Shown piece after piece: positions 34,178 to 43,330 of a DNA stretch of 64,000 bases. The stretch comes from Maribellus comscasis (GTDB lineage: Bacteria; Bacteroidota; Bacteroidia; Bacteroidales; Prolixibacteraceae). The stretch covers positions 3,038,001 through 3,102,000 of the forward strand of contig NZ_CP046401.1 of assembly GCF_009762775.1 (NCBI RefSeq). The letters run 5' to 3'. The notes under the pieces were generated by a model. That model was given only the letters and a program-made list of their open reading frames with translations. It was not told the origin of the DNA and did no database searches. A program made the translations under genes and the position numbers. Position 1 is the first letter of the stretch, and each line of letters starts with the position of its first letter.

Positions 34178-36403
34178 ATGAAAAATAACACCTTGAACGG
34201 GAGAGATATTGTTGATTCGGTTTTAAATAGCTATTCGCAGGTATTTTTTTCAAAATCGAAATTACTTGCCTTTTTTTTAATTGTAATCAGTTTTTTTGAT
34301 TACGGTGCAGGAATTGGTGGACTGATTTCGGTTTTTATTGCGAATGCACTGGCTCGTTTTTTGGGCTATAACAAATATTTTCTCAATTCAGGTTTGTATG
34401 GATTTAATGCACTGCTGGTGGGTTTGGGAGTTGGTTTATTTTATCAACCCTCAGTGCCGTTGTATATTTTGATTACAGTTGCAGCGGTGCTTACATTCTT
34501 TTTAACCGTTGTTTTTCAAGGTGTTTTAGGAAAGTACGGATTACCCTATTTAAGCCTTCCTTTTCTGTTGGCTATTTGGGTTGTTGCCCTTTCAGCCGGA
34601 GACCTTTCAGCTTTAAATATCAGTGAGCGGGGAATTTATACCTATAATGAACTTTATGCACTTGGTGGACAGACTTTTGTAAATATTTATGAATTTCTGG
34701 AAAATCATATTCGTTCCTCGTTTATTCGTATTTATTTCCATTCGCTGGGCGCGATTTTCTTCCAAACGCATTTACTGGCCGGCATTATTATCGCCATTGG
34801 TTTACTTATATATTCGAGGATAACTTTTGTTTTGTCAGTTCTGGGATATTCGGTTGCATATCTTTTTTATCACCTTGTTGGAATCGAATTTAATTCGCTG
34901 GGATATACATTTATTGGTTTTAACTATATTTTAACAGCTATTGCTCTTGGCGGCTATTATCTGGTTCCGGGAAAAGTGAGTTATGGTTGGATTATTTTGT
35001 TGCTCCCGGCTGTGGTTTTGATTACAACCAGTACACAACAAATTTTTCTCACATTTAAAATTTCACCTTATTCGTTGCCATTCAACGTGATTGTTTTGAT
35101 GTTTTTATATGCATTAAAACTCCGTGAAGTGCGACCCAAAAAACTGGTTGAAACCCCTGTGCAGTTGGGAAAACCAGAGAAAAATCTGTATTTGTATTCC
35201 GGTAACCTGAAACGTTTCCCGGCTGCTTACCCGGTTTCGGCTTCGTTGCCATTTTACGGTGAGTGGACTATCAATCAGGGGCACAATGGTGAACATACAC
35301 ATAAAGGGGCCTGGCGTCATGCCTGGGATTTTGTGATTACTGACAAAAACGGGGCCCAATTTAAAGGCTCCGGCGATTTTCATGAAGACTATTTTTGTTT
35401 TGGGAAAACAGTGCTTGCTCCTTTCGATGGGACAGTTGTTGAGGCAGTTAATAATGTTGAAGATAATACAATTGGCGACATTAATACAAAAACCAACTGG
35501 GGGAATACGGTGATTATAAAACACAACGACTATCTGTATGCTAAACTGAGTCACCTTAAATTTCATTCGGTGGAAGTAAAACCCGGCGACCAGGTTAAGA
35601 AGGGTCAGATTATCGGGAGGTGCGGAAATTCAGGGCGTTCACCCTATCCGCATTTACATTTCCAGTTTCAAACAACTCCTTACATTGGCTCTGTAACACT
35701 CGATTATCCGTTTGGCCATTACTTGCTGAAAGAGGAAAATGCTTTAACACAAAAAAACTTTGATTTCCCAAAAAACAAGCAGATGGTTGTGAATCCGTCA
35801 AAAAATGAAATTCTTTCGGAAACGCTTCATTTTATTCCGGGACAGCGCTTAAAAATTGATGTAGAAGTCGATTCAAAAAAGCAAAAATGGCAAAAACTGG
35901 CTGGCAATTTCGAATTGCATGTTGAAACCGACGTTTTTAATACGACTTATATTCGGTGTCCCCAAAATGCTGCAAAGGCTTATTTATACAATGATGAAAA
36001 TTTGCATTATTTTACCAATTTCACCGGCTCTAAAAATACCGCGCTTTACTGGTTTTTTATTTCGCTTTTTAAAGTGCCATTGGGATTTCTGCCCAACAGC
36101 AAAATTTACGACAGTATTCCTTTGAACATGATGTTTAGTGGAGCCCTGAAATTTCTACAGGATTTTATTGCGCCTGTTTTTCTCTTTTTAAAAGTAGATT
36201 ATGCACTGACAATAAAAGAAGCCGGAGATATTTTGTCGTCAGGAGATATTAAAATGGCTGCTGTAATTACCAAAAAGATATTTGGCCGCGAAACCGCTAA
36301 AATTTTGGCTGAAATAAAAATAAAACAGGAAGGGAAAATTGAAATTGATATTGAATTTAAGGAAGCAAAAATTAAACTAATATGTCAAAACGAGTTGGAT
36401 TAA
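34178..36403 (+). CDS. Urea-transporter-like membrane domain fused to M23 peptidase
   Basis: About 741 residues. The first about 310 form a urea-transporter (UT) domain: repeated halves with NSGLYGFNALLVGLG and FNSLGYTFIGFNYILTAIA, ten or so helices. Residues about 345-515 are a periplasmic LytM/M23 domain with complete zinc signatures: RHAWDF (HxxxD) and PHLHFQ (HxH), plus the NWGNTVIIKHNDYLYAKLSH core. The remaining about 230 residues are an uncharacterised beta-rich region. M23 enzymes cut peptide cross-links in peptidoglycan. The ATG at 34178 is chosen; a GTG at 34169 overlapping the previous stop is possible. The 3' end overlaps the barrel gene by 22 nt. Confidence 0.87.
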   Translation: MKNNTLNGRDIVDSVLNSYSQVFFSKSKLLAFFLIVISFFDYGAGIGGLISVFIANALARFLGYNKYFLNSGLYGFNALLVGLGVGLFYQPSVPLYILITVAAVLTFFLTVVFQGVLGKYGLPYLSLPFLLAIWVVALSAGDLSALNISERGIYTYNELYALGGQTFVNIYEFLENHIRSSFIRIYFHSLGAIFFQTHLLAGIIIAIGLLIYSRITFVLSVLGYSVAYLFYHLVGIEFNSLGYTFIGFNYILTAIALGGYYLVPGKVSYGWIILLLPAVVLITTSTQQIFLTFKISPYSLPFNVIVLMFLYALKLREVRPKKLVETPVQLGKPEKNLYLYSGNLKRFPAAYPVSASLPFYGEWTINQGHNGEHTHKGAWRHAWDFVITDKNGAQFKGSGDFHEDYFCFGKTVLAPFDGTVVEAVNNVEDNTIGDINTKTNWGNTVIIKHNDYLYAKLSHLKFHSVEVKPGDQVKKGQIIGRCGNSGRSPYPHLHFQFQTTPYIGSVTLDYPFGHYLLKEENALTQKNFDFPKNKQMVVNPSKNEILSETLHFIPGQRLKIDVEVDSKKQKWQKLAGNFELHVETDVFNTTYIRCPQNAAKAYLYNDENLHYFTNFTGSKNTALYWFFISLFKVPLGFLPNSKIYDSIPLNMMFSGALKFLQDFIAPVFLFLKVDYALTIKEAGDILSSGDIKMAAVITKKIFGRETAKILAEIKIKQEGKIEIDIEFKEAKIKLICQNELD

Positions 36404-37704
36404 TAATAGTTTTTGGTTTGTTATTTCTGGCTGTTTCTGCGCAGGAAACCTGGAACTATGCCGCAGTTGATAAAAAGTCGCACGAATTGTATCAGAAAAA
36501 AAAATGGGCTGAGCTCATTAAATATTCAAATGATGCAAGGAATCATGGGATTGATTTTTTTTATTTACAGGCACGCAGCGGAATTGCCTACTATAATTTA
36601 AAGTTGTATCGAAAATCGACAAAATGGTTTTTAAAAGCCTATGAAAATGACCAGTCGTTTGAATGGCTGCAAGAGTATTTGTATTACAGTTTGGTTTTTG
36701 GTGGCAGAACGACCGAGGCACTAAAATACGCCAAAAATTTTACACCGGCATTTCAGCAGAAAATAAATTATGCTCCGGCAAAAATTTCCCGGATTGCATT
36801 TGAAGGGGGCTATAGTTTTAATCCGGATTTCGACAAAATAAAGGGAATTGCCTATCACGAACAGTTAGATGTTGGCGATAATTACGGAGAGGCTTATTTC
36901 CTTGAAAACTATCATTTTGAGTCGTTCGATTTGAGTCATCAGTTGGCACCTGGTGTTAGTATTAATCATAATTTCACGTATTTGGGATTGAACAAAGAGG
37001 AGCAGGTTTACTGGGGTTCGCAAAATGAATTTCCCATAAAAGTCAATCAATTTCAATATTTTATAAATCCCTACTTTGTTTTGGGTAAAAAATGGTATGT
37101 TTCTCCTTCTGTCAGTATTGTTTGGGGAAACACTGAATTGTACTTAGGGAACTATGATCCGAATACCTTTTATGTGTCTAGCTTAAAATATTCTGATTTT
37201 ATTTATACTACTTCCTCCTGGTCACATTTTGGAAATTTTTCACCTGGAGCAGAAATAAATTTTGCCAATATTTTTGATGTAAGTTTTACTCAAATGTCGG
37301 CTTGGATTTGCTATTATCCTTTTTCAAACACAAATTTTTATATCACACCCCGGGTGTACTTTCGAGGTGATAAAGCGGAAAGCCTTGGGTATAATACTTT
37401 CGAAGTTTCAGGCGGCATTCAGTTAGGACCGGTTCATTTATACGGGAAATATTTAAACGGAGATATGCGCAATTTTATAGAATCAGCCGGTTACGTAATT
37501 TCCAATTTCCCCGGGAGCTCGGATCAGAAGATTATGGGGAGTTTATATTTTCCGACAGGGAAAAAATACCAGTTTGTTTTTAGGTACATCAATCAAAATA
37601 TAACAGAGAATTACCAGGTTTATACAAGTGGAGTTAAGAGTAACTCACTGGAATACAATTATGTAAAACATACTATAACTGCAGGAATATCATGGAATTT
37701 TTAA
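36382..37704 (+). CDS. Outer-membrane barrel with N-terminal TPR-like region (YaiO-like)
   Basis: A 440-residue exported protein (signal peptide MSKRVGLIIVFGLLFLAVSAQ). Residues about 30-125 look like two or three helical TPR-type repeats (RSGIAYYNLKLYRKSTKWFLKAYE). The rest is a C-terminal beta-barrel with alternating aromatic strands ending in ITAGISWNF, as in the YaiO family of outer-membrane proteins. It overlaps the preceding UT/M23 gene by 22 nt and the next gene by 13 nt, so it belongs to the same machine; its probable role is passage across, or anchoring at, the outer membrane. Confidence 0.8.
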   Translation: MSKRVGLIIVFGLLFLAVSAQETWNYAAVDKKSHELYQKKKWAELIKYSNDARNHGIDFFYLQARSGIAYYNLKLYRKSTKWFLKAYENDQSFEWLQEYLYYSLVFGGRTTEALKYAKNFTPAFQQKINYAPAKISRIAFEGGYSFNPDFDKIKGIAYHEQLDVGDNYGEAYFLENYHFESFDLSHQLAPGVSINHNFTYLGLNKEEQVYWGSQNEFPIKVNQFQYFINPYFVLGKKWYVSPSVSIVWGNTELYLGNYDPNTFYVSSLKYSDFIYTTSSWSHFGNFSPGAEINFANIFDVSFTQMSAWICYYPFSNTNFYITPRVYFRGDKAESLGYNTFEVSGGIQLGPVHLYGKYLNGDMRNFIESAGYVISNFPGSSDQKIMGSLYFPTGKKYQFVFRYINQNITENYQVYTSGVKSNSLEYNYVKHTITAGISWNF

Positions 37705-38315
37705 GAAAAAGTATCATTTTGGGTTTATTGGTGTTATTATCTTTTTTAGGTTGGGCACAGGTTAACCAGGAATTGTTGGAAGATGCATTTGCAAAAAGTT
37801 ATGCATCAGAAAAAAACGGAGATTTTAAAGCTGCAATGGACCCGTTAAAAAAAGTATTCGATGAGTCATCATATGAAATAAACCTGCGGCTGGGCTGGTT
37901 AAATTACAATGCCGGTTTATTTGATGAGTCTATAATTTTTTACAGCAAAGCCCGGGAACTGAAGCCATATTCAGAGGAAGCCCGTTTTGGTTTAATTCTG
38001 CCAAAAGCTGCACTTGGGCGATGGAACGAAGTAATTGAACTTTATGATAAAATTCTGGAAATTAATCCGAACAACACAGTTGCCATGTACCGTTTAGGAT
38101 TGGTTTACTACGGTCGTAAAGATTATTCCCAGGCTTTCCCGCTCTTTAAGAAAGTAGTCGATTTGTATCCGTTTGGCTACGACGGGCTTTTAATGCTTGG
38201 CTGGACTTCCTATTTTTTGGGAAATTACAACCAGGCCAAAGTTTTGTTTAACAAAGTCCGGTTGTATAACCCTAACGATGAGTCGGCTACCGAAGGTTTA
38301 AAATTGATAAAATAA
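37692..38315 (+). CDS. Periplasmic TPR protein
   Basis: A 207-residue protein with a signal peptide (MEFLRKSIILGLLVLLSFLGWAQ) and about four tetratricopeptide repeats across residues 35-205, for example SYEINLRLGWLNYNAGLFDE, NTVAMYRLGLVYYGRKDYSQ and YDGLLMLGWTSYFLGNYNQA. TPRs scaffold protein complexes. Its start overlaps the barrel gene by 13 nt, which suggests a direct partner, perhaps a periplasmic adaptor between the UT/M23 protein and the barrel. Confidence 0.85.
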   Translation: MEFLRKSIILGLLVLLSFLGWAQVNQELLEDAFAKSYASEKNGDFKAAMDPLKKVFDESSYEINLRLGWLNYNAGLFDESIIFYSKARELKPYSEEARFGLILPKAALGRWNEVIELYDKILEINPNNTVAMYRLGLVYYGRKDYSQAFPLFKKVVDLYPFGYDGLLMLGWTSYFLGNYNQAKVLFNKVRLYNPNDESATEGLKLIK

Positions 38316-38339
38316 CAATTAAAAAACTAACCGAAAAAG

Positions 38340-39131
38340 ATGAAAAAAATTTTTGTTAGCTCCTTTTTTGTATTGCTGGCTTTTGTTTTAAATGCACAAG
38401 TTATTCTGGATCATACCTATAATTATTCAGCTACTGTTGTTCAGTTTGAGACTCTTGGTTACAAATATTATTTAATGGATGTGCCGAATTCTCAGTGTCG
38501 GATATACAACCTGGATCATTCATTGTATAAAACCATCGATTGTTCAGTGCCATCTGGTTGTTACCTGTCTGATGTAAAATTTCTTTCAGAAAAATTGTTT
38601 GATAATGATTCTGGAATTGAACTGCTCTACACTTATTATAAATATTATTCCGGCTCTGCCTATTACGAATATGATAGCAAAATTATTAATGATGACGGAT
38701 CACAAATAGTATTTATCGATGGTGCATTATACAATTATATCAATAAAACCGGCGAAGATTCATACAAACTTTTTTCGTATTGTTATGATTTTTCCAGCTT
38801 CCCGGAAGTGGTATGGACAAATATTTATTCACTCCCCGGAACTGCGGTTATGAATTCCGTTGTCTTTGAAAACAGCTCCAAAATTTTTCTTGATGCTTTT
38901 CCAAATCCTGCATCCGGCACTTTAAAAGTGAACTACAATTTACCAAAGGATGTTTCTGAAGGTGTCCTTCGATTGTATGATAATTCAGGCCGTCCGGTTA
39001 ATCATTTTACGGTAGATCATTTTTCAGATCATCTTGATTTGGATGTATCACAAATGGGAAGCGGTGTTTATTTTTATTTTATTGAAGCTGAAGGAACAAA
39101 ATCTCCTTCCCAAAAACTGGTCGTTCAGTAA
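38340..39131 (+). CDS. T9SS cargo protein of unknown function
   Basis: A 263-residue secreted protein: signal peptide (MKKIFVSSFFVLLAFVLNAQ), a Tyr-rich central domain of about 150 residues (YTYYKYYSGSAYYEYDSK), and a C-terminal type A T9SS sorting domain (LDAFPNPASGTLKVNYNL ... MGSGVYFYFIEA ... QKLVVQ). The central domain has no motif I recognise. It follows the TPR gene by 24 nt, so it is probably the last gene of the 31499-39131 operon and might be its secreted product or a surface partner; it could also be a separate unit. Confidence 0.8.
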   Translation: MKKIFVSSFFVLLAFVLNAQVILDHTYNYSATVVQFETLGYKYYLMDVPNSQCRIYNLDHSLYKTIDCSVPSGCYLSDVKFLSEKLFDNDSGIELLYTYYKYYSGSAYYEYDSKIINDDGSQIVFIDGALYNYINKTGEDSYKLFSYCYDFSSFPEVVWTNIYSLPGTAVMNSVVFENSSKIFLDAFPNPASGTLKVNYNLPKDVSEGVLRLYDNSGRPVNHFTVDHFSDHLDLDVSQMGSGVYFYFIEAEGTKSPSQKLVVQ

Positions 39132-39133
39132 TT

Positions 39134-40153
39134 TTAGCGTGCCGGTTTTATATTTGTTTTTTCAAATAGCCAGGTCAAAAGAACAGTTACTGAAAATATT
39201 CCGGCAAACCAGAAGACGTAGCGATTAATTGGTTGAGTTTGATAAATGGCAGTGGCAATGTTTCCGATTATCAGCCATTGGATAAGATAAAAAAGTGTGA
39301 TGTTTTTTCCGAGCCATCGAAGAAATACCACTAACCCGCTTTTAGAATTTTTTTGAATTATAAACCTCAGAAACAGACTCCATAATATTACAATTCCAAA
39401 TGTCCAAAGCGAAAACAAAAATGTGTGGTGGTAATAGGCCGATAAATCAATAGTATTTTTGATTCCCCATTCTGAAAAGAATAGTATCAGAGCTGCAACC
39501 CCGGTTAAAATAAATGCAGAAATCCATTTTTGTTTGTTGAGAAATTGTACAATTTTTTCTTCAAAATGATAAAAAGCAAATCCAAGAAAGGGATATGCCA
39601 ACCATGGAAACAGTGGAAAGTAGGACCAGGAAAAAGTTCCGGCAATAAAGGGCAAAATGTAATTTCGTTCTGTTGTCATAAATTCTTTATTCAAAAAGCC
39701 GGTAATGCCGGTAATCAGAAAGACCAATACAAGTGAAATCAGTCCGCGATTATTTTTAACGGGTTTTAAAAACGAAAGAAAAATAATACTCAGTCCGGCG
39801 AGATATAAAATATCAACTCCCCAAATATATTCCCTGGGATTGATTTGCCATCCCGCAAATTTTATTTTCAGAAGCAAGTGAAAATTCAGCCCGATATTTA
39901 GCAAAATACCAAGTGCAAAAACTTTTATTCCTCTTAGTAAATTTTTGGCTAAAGGTTTTTTATTGCGGGCAATAAAATAACCCATTACGATCATAAAAAC
40001 AGGAACGGCAACCGGCCCTCCCAAAAACAAAACCGTTTTTCCAAATAAACTTTCACGCCCCGGATAGTCAATAAAAAGTTCGAGAATGTGAACCGGAACA
40101 ATTAAAAAGACCGCAAATCCTTTAAGCAGGTCGGGTAGTGCCAATCGTTTCAT
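39134..40153 (-). CDS. Membrane acyltransferase-like protein (DUF1624/HGSNAT-like)
   Basis: A 339-residue polytopic protein with about ten membrane helices. The N-terminus RLALPDLLKGFAVFLIVPVH places a DxxxG/H pattern like the start of heparan-alpha-glucosaminide acetyltransferase-like (DUF1624) and acyltransferase-3 proteins, where a catalytic His lies at the end of the first helix (VHILEL). It ends FEKTNIKPAR. It could transfer an acyl group to a glycan at the membrane. It converges on the end of the PqqD-like operon with only 2 nt between stops. Confidence 0.65.
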   Translation of the reverse strand: MKRLALPDLLKGFAVFLIVPVHILELFIDYPGRESLFGKTVLFLGGPVAVPVFMIVMGYFIARNKKPLAKNLLRGIKVFALGILLNIGLNFHLLLKIKFAGWQINPREYIWGVDILYLAGLSIIFLSFLKPVKNNRGLISLVLVFLITGITGFLNKEFMTTERNYILPFIAGTFSWSYFPLFPWLAYPFLGFAFYHFEEKIVQFLNKQKWISAFILTGVAALILFFSEWGIKNTIDLSAYYHHTFLFSLWTFGIVILWSLFLRFIIQKNSKSGLVVFLRWLGKNITLFYLIQWLIIGNIATAIYQTQPINRYVFWFAGIFSVTVLLTWLFEKTNIKPAR

Positions 40154-40233
40154 TTTGTATGAATTTTACTTTGTTGATTAGACACCCAACAGCTACTAAA
40201 CTTGCGGCCTTTTCAGCAGACGATAACGCCTGT

Positions 40234-41172
40234 TTATTTTGTTTCTTTTGCTTTATCTTCTGCTTTTTCCATAGTGAGTTTTAACGGTTCAATCTCTTCT
40301 CCCCAGTATATGGTTTGATGCGGGAATGGTATTTCAATCCGGTGTTCATCAAATGTTTCTTTTAAGCGTTTCCGGTATTCACGGCCAATTGTCCACTGCT
40401 GAATGGGCTTGGTTTTAATACGTCCTTTTACAACAAGAGCACTGTCGCCAAAACTGTCTAACCCAAAAATTTCCATGGGTTCAAGAATATTGTTTTTATA
40501 TGCGTCTTCTTCCATCATTCCATCGGCAACCTGCTTCATCAGCTTCATTACTTTATTTAGGTCTTCTTTATAAGCGACACCGATATCAAAAACCATAGCC
40601 GACCAATCTTTAGTCATGTTGGAAACCGTATTGATTTTTCCGTTTTGAAAAATATGAACCACACCCGAGAGGTCGCGTAAAGTAATTGTTCTGAGTTCAA
40701 TTTTTTCTACCAATCCCCCGGTTCCGTTAATTATTGCCACATCGCCGGTTCTGATTTGGTTTTCAAGCAAAATAAAGAAGCCGGTAATAAAATCGCGAAC
40801 CAATTCCTGTGCACCAAACCCAACTGCCAGGCCAATAATTCCAGCACCAGCTAATATGGGAGCAATGTCAATATTTATTTTTTTGAGGAAAATCATGATA
40901 AAAATAGACCAAACGATTATGGCGACACCTTTTTTTACGATTCCCATAAGTGTATTTAGGCGTTTTTCTATTTCCAGGTTGGGCTCTTCTTTTCTGTTTA
41001 CGGTTTTTTTGGCGAGAACGGATTTTAATTTTCGAACCATAAAAAATCCGACACGCAACGAAATAATTAGTAGTATAACCAGAATTACAAGTGAAGGTAA
41101 TTCCGACACAATCCAACTGGTTAAGCTTTTTGCAAATGTTTCCCAAAACTCGGGAGTAAAAATATTTCCCAT
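40234..41172 (-). CDS. Mechanosensitive channel, MscS family
   Basis: A 312-residue small-conductance mechanosensitive channel with about three N-terminal helices (residues about 20-45, 75-95, 105-120), the pore helix pattern ILAGAGIIGLAVGFGAQELVRDFITGFFI, a beta domain (GDVAIINGTGGLVEKIELRTITLRD) and a C-terminal alpha/beta cytoplasmic domain ending in an acidic/basic tail. It releases osmolytes on hypo-osmotic shock. The length is typical. Monocistronic. Confidence 0.93.
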   Translation of the reverse strand: MGNIFTPEFWETFAKSLTSWIVSELPSLVILVILLIISLRVGFFMVRKLKSVLAKKTVNRKEEPNLEIEKRLNTLMGIVKKGVAIIVWSIFIMIFLKKINIDIAPILAGAGIIGLAVGFGAQELVRDFITGFFILLENQIRTGDVAIINGTGGLVEKIELRTITLRDLSGVVHIFQNGKINTVSNMTKDWSAMVFDIGVAYKEDLNKVMKLMKQVADGMMEEDAYKNNILEPMEIFGLDSFGDSALVVKGRIKTKPIQQWTIGREYRKRLKETFDEHRIEIPFPHQTIYWGEEIEPLKLTMEKAEDKAKETK

Positions 41173-41386
41173 ACTCTTTAATTTTCAGTTTATAAAAATT
41201 TCTCAGTAAACAGAAATAATAAAAGACTATGCCAGAGAGAGTTGAACAATGGTGTTTTGGGGTTACATGCCTGATACTAAAATGATTATTCCATTCTTTG
41301 ACTGAAAGTGTTATGTGTATTATACGGACAGGTTTTGTGAGGTTGATTGTGGAAATCTTTCACAAGTTATAAAAAATAGGATAAAA

Positions 41387-41412
41387 AAATCCCGGATGTA
41401 AATCCGGGATTT
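41387..41412 (-). terminator. Terminator after the DUF2202 gene
   Basis: A perfect 11-bp stem AAATCCCGGAT/ATCCGGGATTT with a 4-nt loop, followed on the minus strand by seven T. It ends the envelope-stress operon. The rest of the 41173-41436 gap shows nothing I can support. Confidence 0.85.
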
Positions 41413-41436
41413 TCTGGTTTTCTGTTTTTAAATGAA

Positions 41437-42186
41437 CTAAAAATCGGGTCCGGTTCCATCACAGGTTGTAGAATCGTTGGAATTGTAATAGTAATATCCC
41501 GGAGTCCATTCTGAAGTGTTTGATTCTTCAAGAATTTCCTTGTATTCTTCTTCCGAAATTACAGTAGGAGTATATGTTTCGCCCTGGCGCGATAATGCAA
41601 AAGTAAAAGCTTTCAGATGGTTTTTAGAGCCACGTAACAAATTAGAGTAAACCCTGATAACATCTTCATTTTGAGTTTCCTCTAAATGGTTTTGTAAGTC
41701 GTTTATATCGAACTCTTCAATAAATGCGCCCACTTTTAAGGCTTCAACAAGACCCGCAGAACCATCTTCGGTTAGTGATGCGAACAATTCGCTAAAGATC
41801 GGATTTGAAAAAACACCTTCTTCATCTGTTGCAGGATCTTCAAGTCCGTAACCCGACATCAGGTATAAAACGGCACTGGTGTGGGCAGATTCACTTTTTG
41901 AGATATTATCAAAAATTACATAGTCGTAGGTTTCAAAAAAGGAAGAATAAACATCGTGGGCCAGTTTTTCTTCTTCGCGCATTTCCATTAGTCCTGCAAT
42001 TTCTGCATCTGTTAAGTCTCCTGAGAAAGTGCAACTGTCGCCCGGAGCGAGTGCTATTTCACTACTTTTTTCTTCATCGGCTGTTGCCAGCGTTTCTTCT
42101 ACCTGACTGATTGTTTCTGAACAAGATACAAACAGAATTGAGGCGATTGCCAAAAAGGCGACAAATAATAGTTTTCTGATTTTCAT
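41437..42186 (-). CDS. DUF2202 ferritin-like lipoprotein
   Basis: A 249-residue lipoprotein (lipobox LFVSC, Cys22). The DUF2202 domain (residues about 58-225) is a ferritin-like helical bundle with potential carboxylate/His metal ligands: LMEMREEEKLAHDVYSSF, then NISKSESAHTSAVLYL, and RGSKNHLKAFTFAL. Such proteins are predicted to bind iron or copper. It is the last gene of a minus-strand run beginning with an ECF sigma factor (44397) and including two Spy-like proteins, suggesting a role in metal or envelope stress. Confidence 0.88.
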   Translation of the reverse strand: MKIRKLLFVAFLAIASILFVSCSETISQVEETLATADEEKSSEIALAPGDSCTFSGDLTDAEIAGLMEMREEEKLAHDVYSSFFETYDYVIFDNISKSESAHTSAVLYLMSGYGLEDPATDEEGVFSNPIFSELFASLTEDGSAGLVEALKVGAFIEEFDINDLQNHLEETQNEDVIRVYSNLLRGSKNHLKAFTFALSRQGETYTPTVISEEEYKEILEESNTSEWTPGYYYYNSNDSTTCDGTGPDF

Positions 42187-42250
42187 AACATTAATTTTTA
42201 TTTGAATAATATTGAATTACATGGGGAGATAACTTTTGTCTGTTGTTTGT

Positions 42251-42769
42251 TTAATTGAACCTCGGACAATTTCTGTAATATCCTCTTCCATATCCGGCCC
42301 CTCTGGATCCTCCTCTGTTTCCTCTTGCAAAACCCTGCTGGTTTCCATATCCGGCACCGTTTCCACGCTGATAAGCCATCCGTTGATTTCTATAATTATT
42401 TCCACGTAACTGAAGAAGTTCATACTCTTTTTGTTGATCTTCAGTGAGTAATTTTTTTACTTCCATGCGATGTCCGACTACATTTTCCAACATTTCTTCC
42501 CGGATGATATCTTTTTCATCCCAATTTGTTGTTGCGCGTCTTTTATCCCGCAACACATCCATTTGTTCCTGATGTTTGTTCTCCAGTGCTGTAATTGATT
42601 CAACCTGCTCATCTGTTAAGTCGGAAAGATAATTTAAACAGGTAATTTTTTCGTTGTTCTGAGCAAATGCTCTGTTTCCGTTTCTCCACCCTTGAGCAAA
42701 AAGAGTGCTTGTTCCCAATGCGAGGGCAAGGAATACCCAGGCAAATTTTTGTAACTTGCTAATTTTCAT
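42251..42769 (-). CDS. Spy/CpxP-like periplasmic protein
   Basis: A 172-residue exported protein (signal peptide cleaved near TLFAQG) with the LTxxQ-type helical core seen in Spy/CpxP: SDLTDEQVESITALENKHQEQ (short form LTDEQ) and LLTEDQQKEYELL. The C-terminus is low-complexity, rich in Gly, Arg, Asn and Tyr (RGNRGGSRGAGYGRGYY). Spy family members act as periplasmic chaperones or metal sensors. It lies 30 nt after a second Spy-like gene in the sigma-factor operon. Confidence 0.82.
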   Translation of the reverse strand: MKISKLQKFAWVFLALALGTSTLFAQGWRNGNRAFAQNNEKITCLNYLSDLTDEQVESITALENKHQEQMDVLRDKRRATTNWDEKDIIREEMLENVVGHRMEVKKLLTEDQQKEYELLQLRGNNYRNQRMAYQRGNGAGYGNQQGFARGNRGGSRGAGYGRGYYRNCPRFN

Positions 42770-42799
42770 GATTTTAAAATTTAAATTGAATTTTTTGTT

Positions 42800-43327
42800 T
42801 TACCTTCTATTTAATCTGTTTCTACCATATTTTGGTAATTTAACGTCTTCATTTTTCTGCAGTACCGACATGAAAATTTCATTCAGTTTTTCGCGTTGTT
42901 GTTCGTCGCATTCGTTTTTCATAGCCAGATAATAGGCAATGGTTTCTTTTTTTAGTTTGGTATGCAATTCTCCTATTTGTGTTGAAATGGAATCGAGTTT
43001 TGTCTGGACCGGACTTTCTTTCCCCATTTCTTCAACCATTTCATGTCTCAGGGTTTCCAGGTCGTGGTTAATTTGCCAGGCTTTCTGATTAAAGTTTCTG
43101 TTTAACTCACGAAATGTGTCCATCTGATCAAAACGCAGGTCTAATTGTTCTCTAAAAAAACGCGTACGTCGCTCTGCCGGAATTTCAATTGCTACCTCTT
43201 CGGTCTGTTCCATCGCTTTTTTATCCTGCATTTTATGATAAAGAAATGAAAATCCCATGGAGATATTGGTTGCCAGCAGAATGACAATTGCCCAAATCAG
43301 AATCCTGTATTTATTTGATTTTGCCAT
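42800..43327 (-). CDS. Membrane-anchored Spy/ZraP-like protein
   Basis: A 175-residue protein with one N-terminal membrane helix (residues about 8-28) and a long helical periplasmic part: RTRFFREQLDLRFDQMDTF, then HDLETLRHEMVEEMGKESPV, and YYLAMKNECDEQQREKLNEI. This pattern is that of the periplasmic heavy-metal sensor/CpxP relatives (DUF3106-like helical hairpin). It begins 3 nt after the anti-sigma gene and is expected to sense metal or misfolded protein in the same response. Confidence 0.82.
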   Translation of the reverse strand: MAKSNKYRILIWAIVILLATNISMGFSFLYHKMQDKKAMEQTEEVAIEIPAERRTRFFREQLDLRFDQMDTFRELNRNFNQKAWQINHDLETLRHEMVEEMGKESPVQTKLDSISTQIGELHTKLKKETIAYYLAMKNECDEQQREKLNEIFMSVLQKNEDVKLPKYGRNRLNRR

Positions 43328-43330
43328 TGC

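Noticed and set aside
36382..39131. A classical T9SS or TonB-dependent transport system
   Set aside because: The barrel lacks a plug domain and TonB box, and only one T9SS cargo is present; no T9SS machinery gene is in the window.
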